Assembly: GCF_008630535.1 (NCBI RefSeq)
Contig: NZ_VWPH01000008.1
Location: forward strand, 310,001-374,000
DNA from: Saccharopolyspora hirsuta
Lineage (GTDB): Bacteria; Actinomycetota; Actinomycetes; Mycobacteriales; Pseudonocardiaceae
DNA: 64,000 nt
Direction: 5' to 3'
In this document: in pieces, positions 23,060-31,789 of the stretch
Layout: the number at the start of each line of letters is the position of its first letter
Numbering within the stretch: the stretch's first letter is position 1
The notes under the pieces: generated by a model
What the model was told of the DNA's origin: nothing
Databases searched by the model: none
The model's input: the letters and a program-made list of their open reading frames with translations, nothing else
Program-made: the position numbers and the translations under genes

Positions 23060-26000
23060 ATGTCGCATTCTGCCTGGTCACCGCTGCTGACGGCGCTGGA
23101 GCGCCGCGTTCTCGCGGCCGACGGGGCGATGGGCACCATGCTGCAGGAAGTGCCGCTGACCCCGGACGACTTCGCCGGGCTGGAGGGCTGCAACGAGATC
23201 CTCAACGTCACCCGGCCCGACGTGGTGCGCGAGGTGCACCGCAGTTACCTCGAAGCCGGGGCGGACGCGATCGGGACCAACACCTTCGGCGCGAACCTGG
23301 CCAACCTCGGCGAGTACGGCATCGCCGACCGCATCCGCGAGCTGGCCGAGCGCGGCGCGCAGCTGGCGCGGGAGTGCGCCGACGAGTTCACCACCGCCGG
23401 GCAGCCGCGGTTCGTGCTCGGCTCGGTGGGGCCGGGCACCAAGCTGCCGACGCTCGGGCACATCACCTTCGAGGAGCTGCGCGACGCCTACGAGGAGCAG
23501 ACCGTCGGCCTGCTCGACGGCGGCGTCGACGCGGTGCTGGTGGAGACCTCCCAAGACCTGCTGCAGACCAAGGCCTCGGTGCTGGCGGCCAAGCGCGGCA
23601 TGGCGCGCACCGGGCGCCGGGTGCCGATCCTCGCCCAGGTCACCGTGGAGACCACCGGGACCATGCTGCTCGGCACGGAGATCACCGCCGCGCTCACCGC
23701 GCTGGAACCGCTGGGCATCGACCTGATCGGGATGAACTGCGCGACCGGGCCCGCGGAGATGGGCGAACACCTGCGGCAGCTGGCCAAGCAGGCGCGGGTG
23801 CCGCTGTCGGTGATGCCCAACGCCGGGCTGCCCGAACTCGGCCCGAACGGCGCGGTCTACCCGCTGACGCCGGAGGAGCTGGCCGAGTCGCTCGCCGAGT
23901 TCGTCGTGCAGTACGGCGCCCGCCTGGTCGGCGGCTGCTGCGGCACCACCCCCGAGCACATCCGCCAGGTCGGCGAGGCGGTGCGGCACCTGGACCCGCC
24001 ACCGCGCCAGCCGCGGCCGGAGCCGGGCGCCAGCTCTCTGTACCAGGCGGTGCCGTTCGACCAGGACGCCTCGGTGCTGGTCATCGGCGAGCGCACGAAC
24101 GCCAACGGCTCCAAGGCCTTCCGCGAGGCGATGCTGGCCGGAGACCACGACACCTGCGTCGAGATCGCCAAGGCCCAGACCCGCGACGGGGCGCACCTGA
24201 TCGACCTGTGCGTGGACTACGTCGGCCGCGACGGCACGGCCGACATGGCCGAGCTGGCCTCGCGGCTGGCCACCGCCACCACGCTGCCGGTGGTGCTGGA
24301 CTCGACCGAACCGCCCGTGCTGCGCGCCGGGCTGGAGCGGCTCGGCGGTCGCTGCGTGGTGAACTCGGTCAACTACGAGGACGGCGACGGCCCGGACTCC
24401 CGCTACCGGCGGGTGATGGAGCTGGTCCGCGAGCACGGCGCGGCCGTCGTGGTGATGTGCATCGACGAGGACGGCCAGGCCCGCACCAAGGACTGGAAGC
24501 TGCGGGTGGCCGAGCGGGCGATCGCCGACCTGACCGGGAACTGGGGGCTGGCCGAGTCCGACATCATCGTGGACTGCCTGACCTTCCCGATCTCCACCGG
24601 TCAGGAGGAGGTGCGCCGGGACGGCATCGAGACCATCGAGGCGATCCGCGAGCTCAAGCGCGCCCACCCGGAAGTCCGCACCACGCTGGGCATCTCCAAC
24701 GTCTCCTTCGGACTGAACGCGGCGGCGCGGCAGGTGCTCAACTCGGTGTTCCTGCACGAGTGCCGGGCGGCCGGGCTGGACACCGCGATCGTGCACGCCT
24801 CGAAGATCCTGCCGATGAACCGGATCCCGGACGAGCCGCGGCAGGTCGCGCTGGACCTGGTGCACGACCGCCGCCGCGAGGGCTACGACCCGCTGCAGCG
24901 GTTGATGGAGCTGTTCGAGGGGCAGACCGCGAAGTCCAGCCGGGCTTCGCGCGCCGAGGAGCTCGCCGCGCTGCCGCTGTTCGAGCGGCTGGAGCGGCGG
25001 ATCGTCGACGGCGAGCGCAACGGCCTGGAAGCCGATCTGGACGCCGCGATGGCGGAGAAACCACCGCTGCAGATCATCAACGAGAACCTGCTCGCCGGGA
25101 TGAAGGTCGTCGGCGAGCTGTTCGGCTCCGGGCAGATGCAGCTGCCGTTCGTGCTGCAGTCGGCGGAGGTGATGAAGGCCGCGGTGGCGCACCTGGAACC
25201 GCACCTGGAGAAGGATTCCGCCGCGGGCAAGGGAACTCTCGTGCTGGCCACGGTCAAGGGCGACGTGCACGACATCGGCAAGAACCTGGTCGACATCATC
25301 GTGTCCAACAACGGCTACGACGTGGTCAACCTCGGCATCAAGCAGCCGATCGGCGCCATCCTGGACAGCGCGCGCCAGCACGGCGCCGACGCCATCGGCA
25401 TGTCCGGGCTGCTGGTGAAGTCGACGGTGATCATGAAGGAGAACCTGGCCGAGCTCAACGCCAGGGGAGTGGCGCAGGAGTTCCCGGTGCTGCTCGGCGG
25501 TGCGGCGCTGACCCGGTCCTATGTGGAGAACGACCTGGACGAGCTCTACGAGGGCGAGGTCCGCTACGCGCGGGACGCCTTCGAAGGCCTGCGGTTGATG
25601 GACTCGATCATGGAGCGCAAGCGCGGCGGCGCGGTGGTGCCCGACGCGGCGGCCGAGGCGAAGAAGGCCGAGCGCAAGGCCCGCCGCGAGCGTTCGCTGC
25701 GCATCGCCGAGAAGCGCCGCGCGGCCGAACCGGTGCAGCCGGTCGGCCGGTCGGACGTCGCCGAGGACGTGCCGGTGCCCGCGCCGCCGTTCTGGGGCGA
25801 CCGCGAAGTGCGCGGCATCCCGGTGGGCGAGTACGCCCCGTTCCTGGACGAGCGCGCGACGTTCTTCGGCCAGTGGGGGCTGCGCGGCGCCAAGCAGGGC
25901 CCCTCCTACGAGGATCTCGTCGAGACCGAGGGGCGCCCGCGCCTGCGGTACTGGCTGGAGCGGTTGGCCACCGAGGGGATCCTGCAGCACGCGGCGGTGG

Positions 26001-26602
26001 TCCACGGCTACTTCCCGTGCGTCTCCGAGGGCGACGACCTGGTGGTGCTGGCCGAGCCCGAGCCCGGCGCCGCGGAGCGCTGCCGCTTCACCTTCCCGCG
26101 CCAGGCCCGCGACCGGCACCTGTGCCTGGCGGACTTCTTCCGCTCCCGAGAGCACGCCGAGCGCACCGGTGCGGTGGACGTGCTGCCGCTGCAGCTGGTC
26201 ACCATGGGCCAGCCGATCGCGGACTTCGCCAACGAGCTGTTCGCGACGAACGCCTACCGCGACTACCTGGAGGTCCACGGCCTGGGCGTGCAGCTCACCG
26301 AGGCGCTGGCCGAGTACTGGCACCGCCGCGTCCGCGAGGAGCTGCGCTTCGCCTCGGGAACCCCGGTCGCCGCCGAGGACCCGTCGGAGGTGGCGGACTT
26401 CTTCCGCCTGGGCTACCGCGGCGCCCGCTTCTCCCTCGGCTACGGCGCCTGCCCGAACCTGGAGGACCGGGCCAAGATCGTCGACCTGCTCAAGCCGGGA
26501 CGCATCGGCGTCACCCTCTCCGAGGAGTTCCAGCTCCACCCCGAGCAGTCCACCGACGCCATCGTCGCCCACCACCCGGAGGCCAAGTACTTCAACACCT
26601 GA
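23060..26602 (+). CDS. metH: Cobalamin-dependent methionine synthase
   Basis: 1180 aa, full length. The homocysteine-binding barrel spans about 1-325 with zinc ligands GMNCATGP and GGCCGTTPEH. The methyltetrahydrofolate (pterin-binding) domain spans about 340-610 (VIGERTNANGSKAFREA; DLCVDYVGRDG; ISNVSFGLN). The B12 cap and binding domains (about 635-870) carry the lower-ligand motif GDVHDIGKNLVDIIVSNNGY. The S-adenosylmethionine activation domain occupies the last ~280 residues (RYWLERLATEGIL; FRLGYRGARFSLGYGACP). It transfers a methyl group from 5-methyl-THF to homocysteine. A homoserine-dehydrogenase-like gene follows shortly downstream. Confidence 0.96.
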   Translation: MSHSAWSPLLTALERRVLAADGAMGTMLQEVPLTPDDFAGLEGCNEILNVTRPDVVREVHRSYLEAGADAIGTNTFGANLANLGEYGIADRIRELAERGAQLARECADEFTTAGQPRFVLGSVGPGTKLPTLGHITFEELRDAYEEQTVGLLDGGVDAVLVETSQDLLQTKASVLAAKRGMARTGRRVPILAQVTVETTGTMLLGTEITAALTALEPLGIDLIGMNCATGPAEMGEHLRQLAKQARVPLSVMPNAGLPELGPNGAVYPLTPEELAESLAEFVVQYGARLVGGCCGTTPEHIRQVGEAVRHLDPPPRQPRPEPGASSLYQAVPFDQDASVLVIGERTNANGSKAFREAMLAGDHDTCVEIAKAQTRDGAHLIDLCVDYVGRDGTADMAELASRLATATTLPVVLDSTEPPVLRAGLERLGGRCVVNSVNYEDGDGPDSRYRRVMELVREHGAAVVVMCIDEDGQARTKDWKLRVAERAIADLTGNWGLAESDIIVDCLTFPISTGQEEVRRDGIETIEAIRELKRAHPEVRTTLGISNVSFGLNAAARQVLNSVFLHECRAAGLDTAIVHASKILPMNRIPDEPRQVALDLVHDRRREGYDPLQRLMELFEGQTAKSSRASRAEELAALPLFERLERRIVDGERNGLEADLDAAMAEKPPLQIINENLLAGMKVVGELFGSGQMQLPFVLQSAEVMKAAVAHLEPHLEKDSAAGKGTLVLATVKGDVHDIGKNLVDIIVSNNGYDVVNLGIKQPIGAILDSARQHGADAIGMSGLLVKSTVIMKENLAELNARGVAQEFPVLLGGAALTRSYVENDLDELYEGEVRYARDAFEGLRLMDSIMERKRGGAVVPDAAAEAKKAERKARRERSLRIAEKRRAAEPVQPVGRSDVAEDVPVPAPPFWGDREVRGIPVGEYAPFLDERATFFGQWGLRGAKQGPSYEDLVETEGRPRLRYWLERLATEGILQHAAVVHGYFPCVSEGDDLVVLAEPEPGAAERCRFTFPRQARDRHLCLADFFRSREHAERTGAVDVLPLQLVTMGQPIADFANELFATNAYRDYLEVHGLGVQLTEALAEYWHRRVREELRFASGTPVAAEDPSEVADFFRLGYRGARFSLGYGACPNLEDRAKIVDLLKPGRIGVTLSEEFQLHPEQSTDAIVAHHPEAKYFNT

Positions 26603-26736
26603 CCGCTCCACCACCCGGGTGAACACCTCCCGGTGCGGGTGGGGAGGGATTGGACACTTTTGGTGGGGTCGGTGGGGGTCGCGGTGTTGTACTGGGTGGT
26701 GACTTTGGTCCGAACCAGCCTGGAGGAGATCTCCGC

Positions 26737-27426
26737 GTGACCCGCGACGCCGGTCCGAACTCGCCCGCCGCCGTCCTGTTCGACATGGACGGGACGCTCG
26801 TCGACTCCGAGAAGCTGTGGACGATCGCGCTGGACGACTACGCGGCGCATCGCGGGGGCGCGCTGACCGACGCCACCAGGGAAGCCATGGTCGGCTCGAA
26901 CATGACCCGCAGCATGCGGATGCTGCTGACCGACGTCGGGGTCCCGGCCACCGAGGCCGAGATCGACGCGGCCGCCAGCTGGGTCGCCGAGCGGATGGCG
27001 GAGCTGTTCGCCGACGGCCTGCCGTGGCGGCCGGGCGCGCAGGAGGCGCTGCGCCGGGCCCGCGCGCTCGGCGTGCCGGTCGCGCTGGTGACCTCCACGA
27101 TCCGCTCGCTCACCGAGATGGCGCTGGAGACGCTGGGCCGCGACACCTTCGACCTCACCGTGTGCGGCGACGAGGTCGACGGGCGCAACAAGCCCGACCC
27201 GGAGCCGTACCTGAAGGCCGCGCGGCTGCTGGGCGTGGACCCGGCCGCCTGCGTCGCCGTCGAGGACTCGCCGACCGGCGTGGCCAGCGCGGAAGCCGCT
27301 GGCTGCCTGGTGATCGCCATCCCGTGCGAGGTGCCGCTGCCGCCCGGCCCGCACCGGGTGCTGCGCGACTCGCTGACCGACGTCGACTTCGACGCGCTCG
27401 GCGAGTTGTTCGCCCGAGCAGCGTGA
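26737..27426 (+). CDS. HAD-family phosphatase
   Basis: 229 aa. HAD motif I FDMDGTLVDS near residue 10, motif II VTSTIRSLT, motif III Lys in GRNKPDPEPYL, and motif IV VAVEDSPTGVASAEAAG. The alpha-helical cap between motifs I and II makes it a beta-phosphoglucomutase-like subfamily I enzyme, probably acting on a small phosphorylated metabolite. GTG 26737 has the strong SD GGAGGAG (26722-26728); upstream in-frame codons are Gly-rich and unlike the family. Its TGA shares a base with the ATG of the next gene, so the two are translationally coupled. Confidence 0.88.
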   Translation: MTRDAGPNSPAAVLFDMDGTLVDSEKLWTIALDDYAAHRGGALTDATREAMVGSNMTRSMRMLLTDVGVPATEAEIDAAASWVAERMAELFADGLPWRPGAQEALRRARALGVPVALVTSTIRSLTEMALETLGRDTFDLTVCGDEVDGRNKPDPEPYLKAARLLGVDPAACVAVEDSPTGVASAEAAGCLVIAIPCEVPLPPGPHRVLRDSLTDVDFDALGELFARAA

Positions 27427-28394
27427 TGATCGACGTCCCGATCGTGCTGGCCGGGTTCGGCCCGGTCGGCCGGGAGTACGCCGCACTCGTCCACCAGCAC
27501 CGCGCGCAGTGGCGCGACCAGCACGGGGTCGACCTGCGCGTGGTCGCGGTCCGCGGTCGCAGCGCGCAGGTGGAGGTCGACGGCGCGGTGCCGCCGCGCG
27601 ACCGGTGGGCGGCGGCCGAACCGCTCGCGGACCTGCTCGCCCGAACCGGAGCCCGCGTCCTGGCGCAGGCCGTCCCCTCCGACGGCAGCGACCAGCCCGG
27701 CCTGGACGCGCTGCAGGCGCTCGAACACGGCGCGCACGTCGTCACCGCCACCAAGTCGCACCTGCTCACGCATTGGACCCGGCTCGACGAGGTGGCTCGC
27801 CGCGCGGGGCGCTCGGTGCGGATCTCCGGGGCGACGGGCGCGGCGATGCCCGCCGGAGATCTGGCGCGCTCGGTGCTGCGCGGCTTCGACGTGGAGGCCG
27901 TGCACGGCTGCCTCAACGGCACCGCGACCTTCGTGCTCGACCAGCTCGCCGCGGGCCATCCGCTGGACGACGCGGTCGCCGAGGCGCAGCGGCGCGGCAT
28001 CGCCGAGGCCGACCCGGCCGCCGACCTCTCCGGCGCCGACGCCGCCACCAAGATGCGCCTGCTCACCGGCCTGCTGTGGGGCTGGGACGTGGCGGACGTG
28101 CAGGTGGAGCTGGAGCCGGTCCGCGAAGCGCGGGCCGACGCCGGGCATCGGATCCGGCAGGTCGCCAGCGCCGCGCGCGACGAGCCCGGGGTGGTGCGGG
28201 TGACCGTGCGGCCCGAACCGGTCGGCAGCCCGCTCGGCTCGCTGGTCGGCCCGGAGAAGGCGGTGACCTACGACTGCGGCGACGCCGGGTCGGTCACCGT
28301 TTCCGGTGGTCGGTCCAGCCCGCGGGGTGCTGCCCGAGCGATGATCAAGGACACCATCGGCGCTGCGCTGGAAGCCACCGCGGGCTTGCGGTGA
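27426..28394 (+). CDS. Homoserine-dehydrogenase-like protein without ACT domain
   Basis: 322 aa. N-terminal Rossmann fold (PIVLAGFGPVGREYAALV), a GAHVVTATKSHLLTHW segment equivalent to the cofactor-side Lys region, and the catalytic domain CLNGTATFVLDQL ... AQRRGIAEADPAADLSGADAATKMRLL, which carries the DxxGxDAAxK signature. It is about 110 residues shorter than typical homoserine dehydrogenase and lacks the C-terminal ACT regulatory domain, so it should be insensitive to threonine feedback or act on another substrate. ATG 27426 overlaps the previous stop by one base; a GTG at 27423 is possible. Confidence 0.8.
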   Translation: MIDVPIVLAGFGPVGREYAALVHQHRAQWRDQHGVDLRVVAVRGRSAQVEVDGAVPPRDRWAAAEPLADLLARTGARVLAQAVPSDGSDQPGLDALQALEHGAHVVTATKSHLLTHWTRLDEVARRAGRSVRISGATGAAMPAGDLARSVLRGFDVEAVHGCLNGTATFVLDQLAAGHPLDDAVAEAQRRGIAEADPAADLSGADAATKMRLLTGLLWGWDVADVQVELEPVREARADAGHRIRQVASAARDEPGVVRVTVRPEPVGSPLGSLVGPEKAVTYDCGDAGSVTVSGGRSSPRGAARAMIKDTIGAALEATAGLR

Positions 28395-28450
28395 CGCGCC
28401 GTACCAGAGTCTGGAAACCAGCGGTCCGCCGTTCGGCCCGCTGACCTGAG

Positions 28451-28732
28451 ATGCAAGGATCGTGCACTGTGAAGACCTTCGACGAGTTGTTCGCCGAACT
28501 GCAGGAACGCGCCCGCACCCGCCCCGAGGGCTCGTCGACGGTGGCGGCGCTCGACGCCGGGGTGCACGCGCAGGGCAAGAAGGTGCTCGAAGAGGCCGGT
28601 GAGGTGTGGCTGGCCGCCGAGCACGAATCCGACGAGCAGCTCGCCGAGGAGATCTCGCAGCTGCTGTACCGCCTCCAGGTCATCATGCTGGGGCGCGGGC
28701 TGTCCCTGCAGGACGTCTACCGCTACCTCTGA
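28451..28732 (+). CDS. hisE: Phosphoribosyl-ATP pyrophosphohydrolase
   Basis: 93 aa. Second step of histidine synthesis, removing pyrophosphate from PR-ATP. The four-helix MazG-like core shows [35 protein letters not shown], whose Glu residues bind magnesium. The N-terminal [13 protein letters not shown] layout matches the M. tuberculosis protein, which supports ATG 28451; GTG 28469 with AAGGA at 28455-28459 is the alternative and would shorten it by 6 residues. The stop is followed at once by a truncated R1 repeat separating it from hisG. Confidence 0.93.
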   Translation: MQGSCTVKTFDELFAELQERARTRPEGSSTVAALDAGVHAQGKKVLEEAGEVWLAAEHESDEQLAEEISQLLYRLQVIMLGRGLSLQDVYRYL

Positions 28733-28737
28733 TCTGG

Positions 28738-28802
28738 ACACACATGAGTCGGGGATCCCGGACCGAGAGGGCGTCCGAGGTTCCGCTACCTGCACCGCCA
28801 AC
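28738..28802 (+). repeat. Dispersed hairpin element R1, truncated copy C
   Basis: It matches only the right-hand ~65 bases of R1: the 14-mer GAGGTTCCGCTACC (28777-28790) is identical to copy A, and GGGATCCCG matches copy B. The left half, including one arm of the long hairpin, is missing; homology starts about 6 bases after the hisE stop. Confidence 0.7.
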
Positions 28803-28840
28803 CAAGTCGACCACCGTTCTGAAAAAGGGAGATCGCTGCA

Positions 28841-29689
28841 ATGCTGCGTGTGGCTGTGCCCAACAAGGGCACGCTGGCCGGGCCCGCATCCGAGATGCTC
28901 GCGGAAGCCGGGTACCGGCAGCGCCATGAGCAGCGGGACCTGACGGTGCTCGACGCCGCCAACGACGTCGAGTTCTTCTTCCTGCGGCCCAAGGACATCG
29001 CCATCTACGTCGGTTCCGGCGAGCTGGACCTGGGGCTGACCGGCCGCGACCTGGCGCTGGACTCCGGCGCGCCCGTCGAGGAGCGGTTGGCGCTGGGCTT
29101 CGGCGGCTCCACCTTCCGCTACGCCGCACCGGCCGGTCCGCACGAGTGGACCGCGGCGGACCTGCAGGGCAAGCGGATCGCCACCTCCTACCCGAAGCTG
29201 GTCACCGACGACCTGGCCCGGCACGGGGTCACCGCCGAGGTCATCCGGCTCGACGGGGCGGTGGAGATCTCCATCCAGCTCGGCGTCGCCGACGCGATCG
29301 CCGACGTGGTCGGCTCCGGCCGCACCCTGCGCCAGCACGGGCTGGTCGCCTTCGGCGACCCGATCTGCAAGTCCGAGGCGGTGGTGATCCAGCGCCGCGG
29401 TTCGGACGCCGACCAGGTCAAGGACCAGCTGATCGCGCGCCTGCAGGGCGTGGTGTTCGCCCAGCAGTACGTGATGCTGGACTACAACTGCCCGCGCGAG
29501 CTGCTCGACGAGGCCACCAAGATGACCCCCGGCCTGGGGTCGCCGACCATGGCGCCGCTGGCCGACGAGAGCTGGGTGGCGGTGCGCGCGATGGTCTCCC
29601 GCAAGGAGGCCCCGGCGATCATGGACCGGCTCGTCGCGGTCGGCGCCAAGGCGATCCTGTCCTCCGACATCCGCGCCTGCCGCCTCTGA
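28841..29689 (+). CDS. hisG: ATP phosphoribosyltransferase (long form)
   Basis: 282 aa, the self-standing long HisG with a C-terminal regulatory ACT-like domain (about 210-282: [51 protein letters not shown]). First committed step of histidine synthesis, joining ATP and PRPP; inhibited by histidine in this class. The catalytic part shows [26 protein letters not shown] and the PRPP loop [18 protein letters not shown] (Glu-free variant region preceded by [10 protein letters not shown]). ATG 28841 has GGGAGA upstream. A T-tailed terminator follows. Confidence 0.95.
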   Translation: MLRVAVPNKGTLAGPASEMLAEAGYRQRHEQRDLTVLDAANDVEFFFLRPKDIAIYVGSGELDLGLTGRDLALDSGAPVEERLALGFGGSTFRYAAPAGPHEWTAADLQGKRIATSYPKLVTDDLARHGVTAEVIRLDGAVEISIQLGVADAIADVVGSGRTLRQHGLVAFGDPICKSEAVVIQRRGSDADQVKDQLIARLQGVVFAQQYVMLDYNCPRELLDEATKMTPGLGSPTMAPLADESWVAVRAMVSRKEAPAIMDRLVAVGAKAILSSDIRACRL

Positions 29690-29705
29690 CGGCTGCAGCT
29701 CCACC

Positions 29706-29737
29706 GGAGAACCGCCCCGAGTGGGCGGTTTTCCTTT
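29706..29737 (+). terminator. Intrinsic terminator of hisG
   Basis: AACCGCCC (29710-29717), 5-base loop, GGGCGGTT (29723-29730), followed by a T-rich run TTCCTTTTG. It is one of the few classical T-tailed terminators in the window. Confidence 0.85.
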
Positions 29738-29865
29738 TGCCCGGAATGCCCTGAAGTGCCGCCGGATCGTAATCCGCTCCGGGCCCCGCGCTGATCTGGT
29801 GCGGCTGGTGAGCGCGGATAATGAACCGGGCAAACGATCTTGGGCGAGACGATGGGGGTGAGCGC

Positions 29866-30711
29866 ATGGCCGTCGTGGTACCGGGGAAGACGCCGCCGCG
29901 GTGGGAGCTGTACGAGGGGATGCCCTGCTGGATAGAGCTGATCACCACGGACCTGGAGCGGGCCCGCGAGTTCTACGCGGGCCTGTTCGACTGGGAGTAC
30001 CGGACGCACCGCGACCCGGTCTCGGGCGAGCACGTGATCGCGCTGCGGGAGGGCTTCCCGGTGGCGAGCCTGCGCGCCGCCTCCGGCGACCACTCCACCT
30101 GGCGGCTGTACCTGGCCAGCGCGGACTGCGCGGCGACCGCCGCCCAGGCGCAGGAGCTGGGGGCGGTGCTGACGGTGCCGCACAACCACGTCCCCGACGT
30201 GGGCACCAAGGCGGTGCTGGTCGGTCCGGCCGACGCCGAGTTCGGCCTGCTGCAGCCCGAGGAGTCCTGGCAGTTCGACGTCGGGCTGCCGGGCACCCTG
30301 ATGTGGGCCGAGCTGGTCACCATCAAGGCGCAGACGGCCGACAACTTCTTCCACGAGCTCTTCGGCTACACCGCCGAGAAGTTCGGCACCGAGCACCGCT
30401 CGGACTACTCGGTCTGGTACCTCGGCGACGAGTCGGTGCTGGCGCGGGTGAGCATGATCCGCGAGCACATCACCGCGAGCACCCACCCGCACTGGCTGCT
30501 CTACCTCGGCGTGGACGAGACCATCGGCACCGACGAGCTGGTCCGCAACGCGATCGCGCTCGGCGGCCGGGTCCGCGTGGACCCCTACGACTCCAGCATC
30601 GGCCGCGTCGCCGTCCTGCGGGACCCCACCGGCGCCCGCTTCGCGGTGATCGACCAGACCCAGGCCGGTGAGTACGGCACGGCGGCCAACTACGACCCCT
30701 ACGAGGACTGA
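29866..30711 (+). CDS. Two-domain VOC (glyoxalase-like) protein
   Basis: 281 aa with two VOC modules: residues about 15-130 (PCWIELITTDLERAREFYAGLFDWEY ... DAEFGLLQPEESW) and about 140-275 (LMWAELVTIKAQTADNFFHELFGYTAEKF ... GRVAVLRDPTGARFAVIDQTQ). It resembles the mycobacterial 27-kDa antigen CFP30B/hydroxylase-like family. VOC proteins bind a metal and act on small molecules or sequester drugs; not all metal ligands could be assigned here. ATG 29866 is preceded by GGGGGTGAG; an earlier ATG at 29821 would add 15 residues without an SD. Confidence 0.8.
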   Translation: MAVVVPGKTPPRWELYEGMPCWIELITTDLERAREFYAGLFDWEYRTHRDPVSGEHVIALREGFPVASLRAASGDHSTWRLYLASADCAATAAQAQELGAVLTVPHNHVPDVGTKAVLVGPADAEFGLLQPEESWQFDVGLPGTLMWAELVTIKAQTADNFFHELFGYTAEKFGTEHRSDYSVWYLGDESVLARVSMIREHITASTHPHWLLYLGVDETIGTDELVRNAIALGGRVRVDPYDSSIGRVAVLRDPTGARFAVIDQTQAGEYGTAANYDPYED

Positions 30712-30725
30712 CCGCCTCCGGCCGG

Positions 30726-30757
30726 GAGATCGCGGTTTCAGTTGAAACTGCGATCTC
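30726..30757. repeat. TTTCAGTTGAAA palindrome inside a 32-base inverted repeat
   Basis: GAGATCGC (30726-30733) and its complement (30750-30757) flank GGTTTCAGTTGAAACT. It lies between convergent stops and may terminate both. Confidence 0.8.
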
Positions 30758-30773
30758 CACCCACGGCCGTTCA

Positions 30774-30791
30774 CAGTTTCAACTGAAACTG
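30774..30791. repeat. CAGTTTCAACTGAAACTG near-palindrome
   Basis: Another TTTCAAYTGAAA family member, 16 bases after the previous one, in the same 99-base convergent gap. Confidence 0.8.
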
Positions 30792-30810
30792 CAGGTCGTG
30801 AATCGGGAGC

Positions 30811-31701
30811 TCAGTCGGTGCGGTCGAGGACGGACTCCTCGCCGGGGTCGGGTTCCGGCCAGCCCGGGTAGGGCGGCGGGGTGCCGCCGAAGGCCGGGCA
30901 CAGCGGCTTGTGGTCGCAGTAGTCGCACAGCTTGCTCGGGTTCGGCCGGAAGTCGCCGGTCCTGCCCGCGCGCAGGATCGCCTGCCAGATGGCCTCCAGC
31001 GTCCGCTCGAAGCGGCGCAGCTCGGTCTCGTCCGGGGCGTAGGCCAAGCGCTGCTTGCTGGCCAGGTACATCAGCAGCAGCTGGCGCGGGATCTCGCCGC
31101 GGGTGCGCCACAGCACCAGGGCGTAGAACTTCATCTGGAACATCGCCTTGGCCTCGCCGATCTCCCGCGGCGCGGCCCCGGTCTTGTAGTCGACCAGCCG
31201 GATCTCCCCGGTCGGCGCGACGTCCACCCGGTCGATGAACCCGCGCAGCAGCACCCCGGAGTCCAGCTCGGTCTCCACCCGCAGCTCGCAGGCCTCGGGC
31301 TCCAGCCGCCGCGGGTCCTCCAGCTCGAAGTAGGACTCCAGCAGCGCGCTCGCCGACTCGAGCCAGCGCGCCAGCTCGGGGTCGTCGGGCCCGTCGAACA
31401 GCTCGGCCAGCTCGGGCTGCTGCTCCTGCAGCTCCGCCCAGGCCGGGGCCAGCAGCGCCCGCGCCCGCTCCGGGTCGCGCTGGTCGGTCGGCAGGCCGAA
31501 CAGCCGCTCCAGCACCGAGTGCACCACGGTGCCGCGCACCTGCGCCCGGGTCGGGGTCTCCGGCAGCCGGTCCACCGCGCGGAACCGGTAGAGCAGCGGG
31601 CACTGCTTGAAGTCGCTGGCGCGCGACGGGGACAGCGCCGGACGTCTCGTCCCGCGGTCCTGGATCGCGCCGCCTGCTGCTGCTCCCACCGGTTCGGCCA
31701 T
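30811..31701 (-). CDS. RecB-family PD-(D/E)XK nuclease with Fe-S cluster
   Basis: 296 aa. Cas4/RecB-like nuclease: LSPSRASDFKQCPLLYRFRAVDRLPE at the N-terminus, GTVVHSVLERLF, then GFIDRVDVAPTGEIRLVDYKTGAAP, where Asp and DYK give the PD-(D/E)XK site, and QMKFYALVL. Four cysteines (KQCP and CDYCDHKPLC) fit an iron-sulfur cluster like that of AddB and Cas4. Conserved in actinobacteria next to the tRNA methyltransferase/proteasome region; probably a DNA repair exonuclease. ATG 31701 lies 8 bases after a TAGGGT box; an upstream Met at 31758 is less likely. Confidence 0.85.
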   Translation of the reverse strand: MAEPVGAAAGGAIQDRGTRRPALSPSRASDFKQCPLLYRFRAVDRLPETPTRAQVRGTVVHSVLERLFGLPTDQRDPERARALLAPAWAELQEQQPELAELFDGPDDPELARWLESASALLESYFELEDPRRLEPEACELRVETELDSGVLLRGFIDRVDVAPTGEIRLVDYKTGAAPREIGEAKAMFQMKFYALVLWRTRGEIPRQLLLMYLASKQRLAYAPDETELRRFERTLEAIWQAILRAGRTGDFRPNPSKLCDYCDHKPLCPAFGGTPPPYPGWPEPDPGEESVLDRTD

Positions 31702-31777
31702 GGGCAGCAACCCTAATCGAGCCGTCCGACACGCGATCAGGCCCGTGCGGATCACCACCGGCTCACAGCGGGGGGAC

Positions 31778-31783
31778 TACCCT
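31778..31783 (+). promoter_or_regulatory. -10 box (TACCCT) of the M50 protease gene
   Basis: It lies 6 bases before ATG 31790 with no SD sequence, so a leaderless transcript is likely. Confidence 0.5.
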
Positions 31784-31789
31784 GCGCGC

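Noticed and set aside
20642..26602. A single 1986-codon open frame running through the YbhN protein gene and metH
   Set aside because: The first 800 codons are an out-of-frame Arg/Gly/Ala shadow; true metH starts at 23060, where MetH homology begins and a -10 box is correctly placed.
23078..26626. 1182-codon minus-strand open frame opposite metH
   Set aside because: Val/Gln/His/Arg-rich shadow with no domain; the plus strand encodes a complete MetH.
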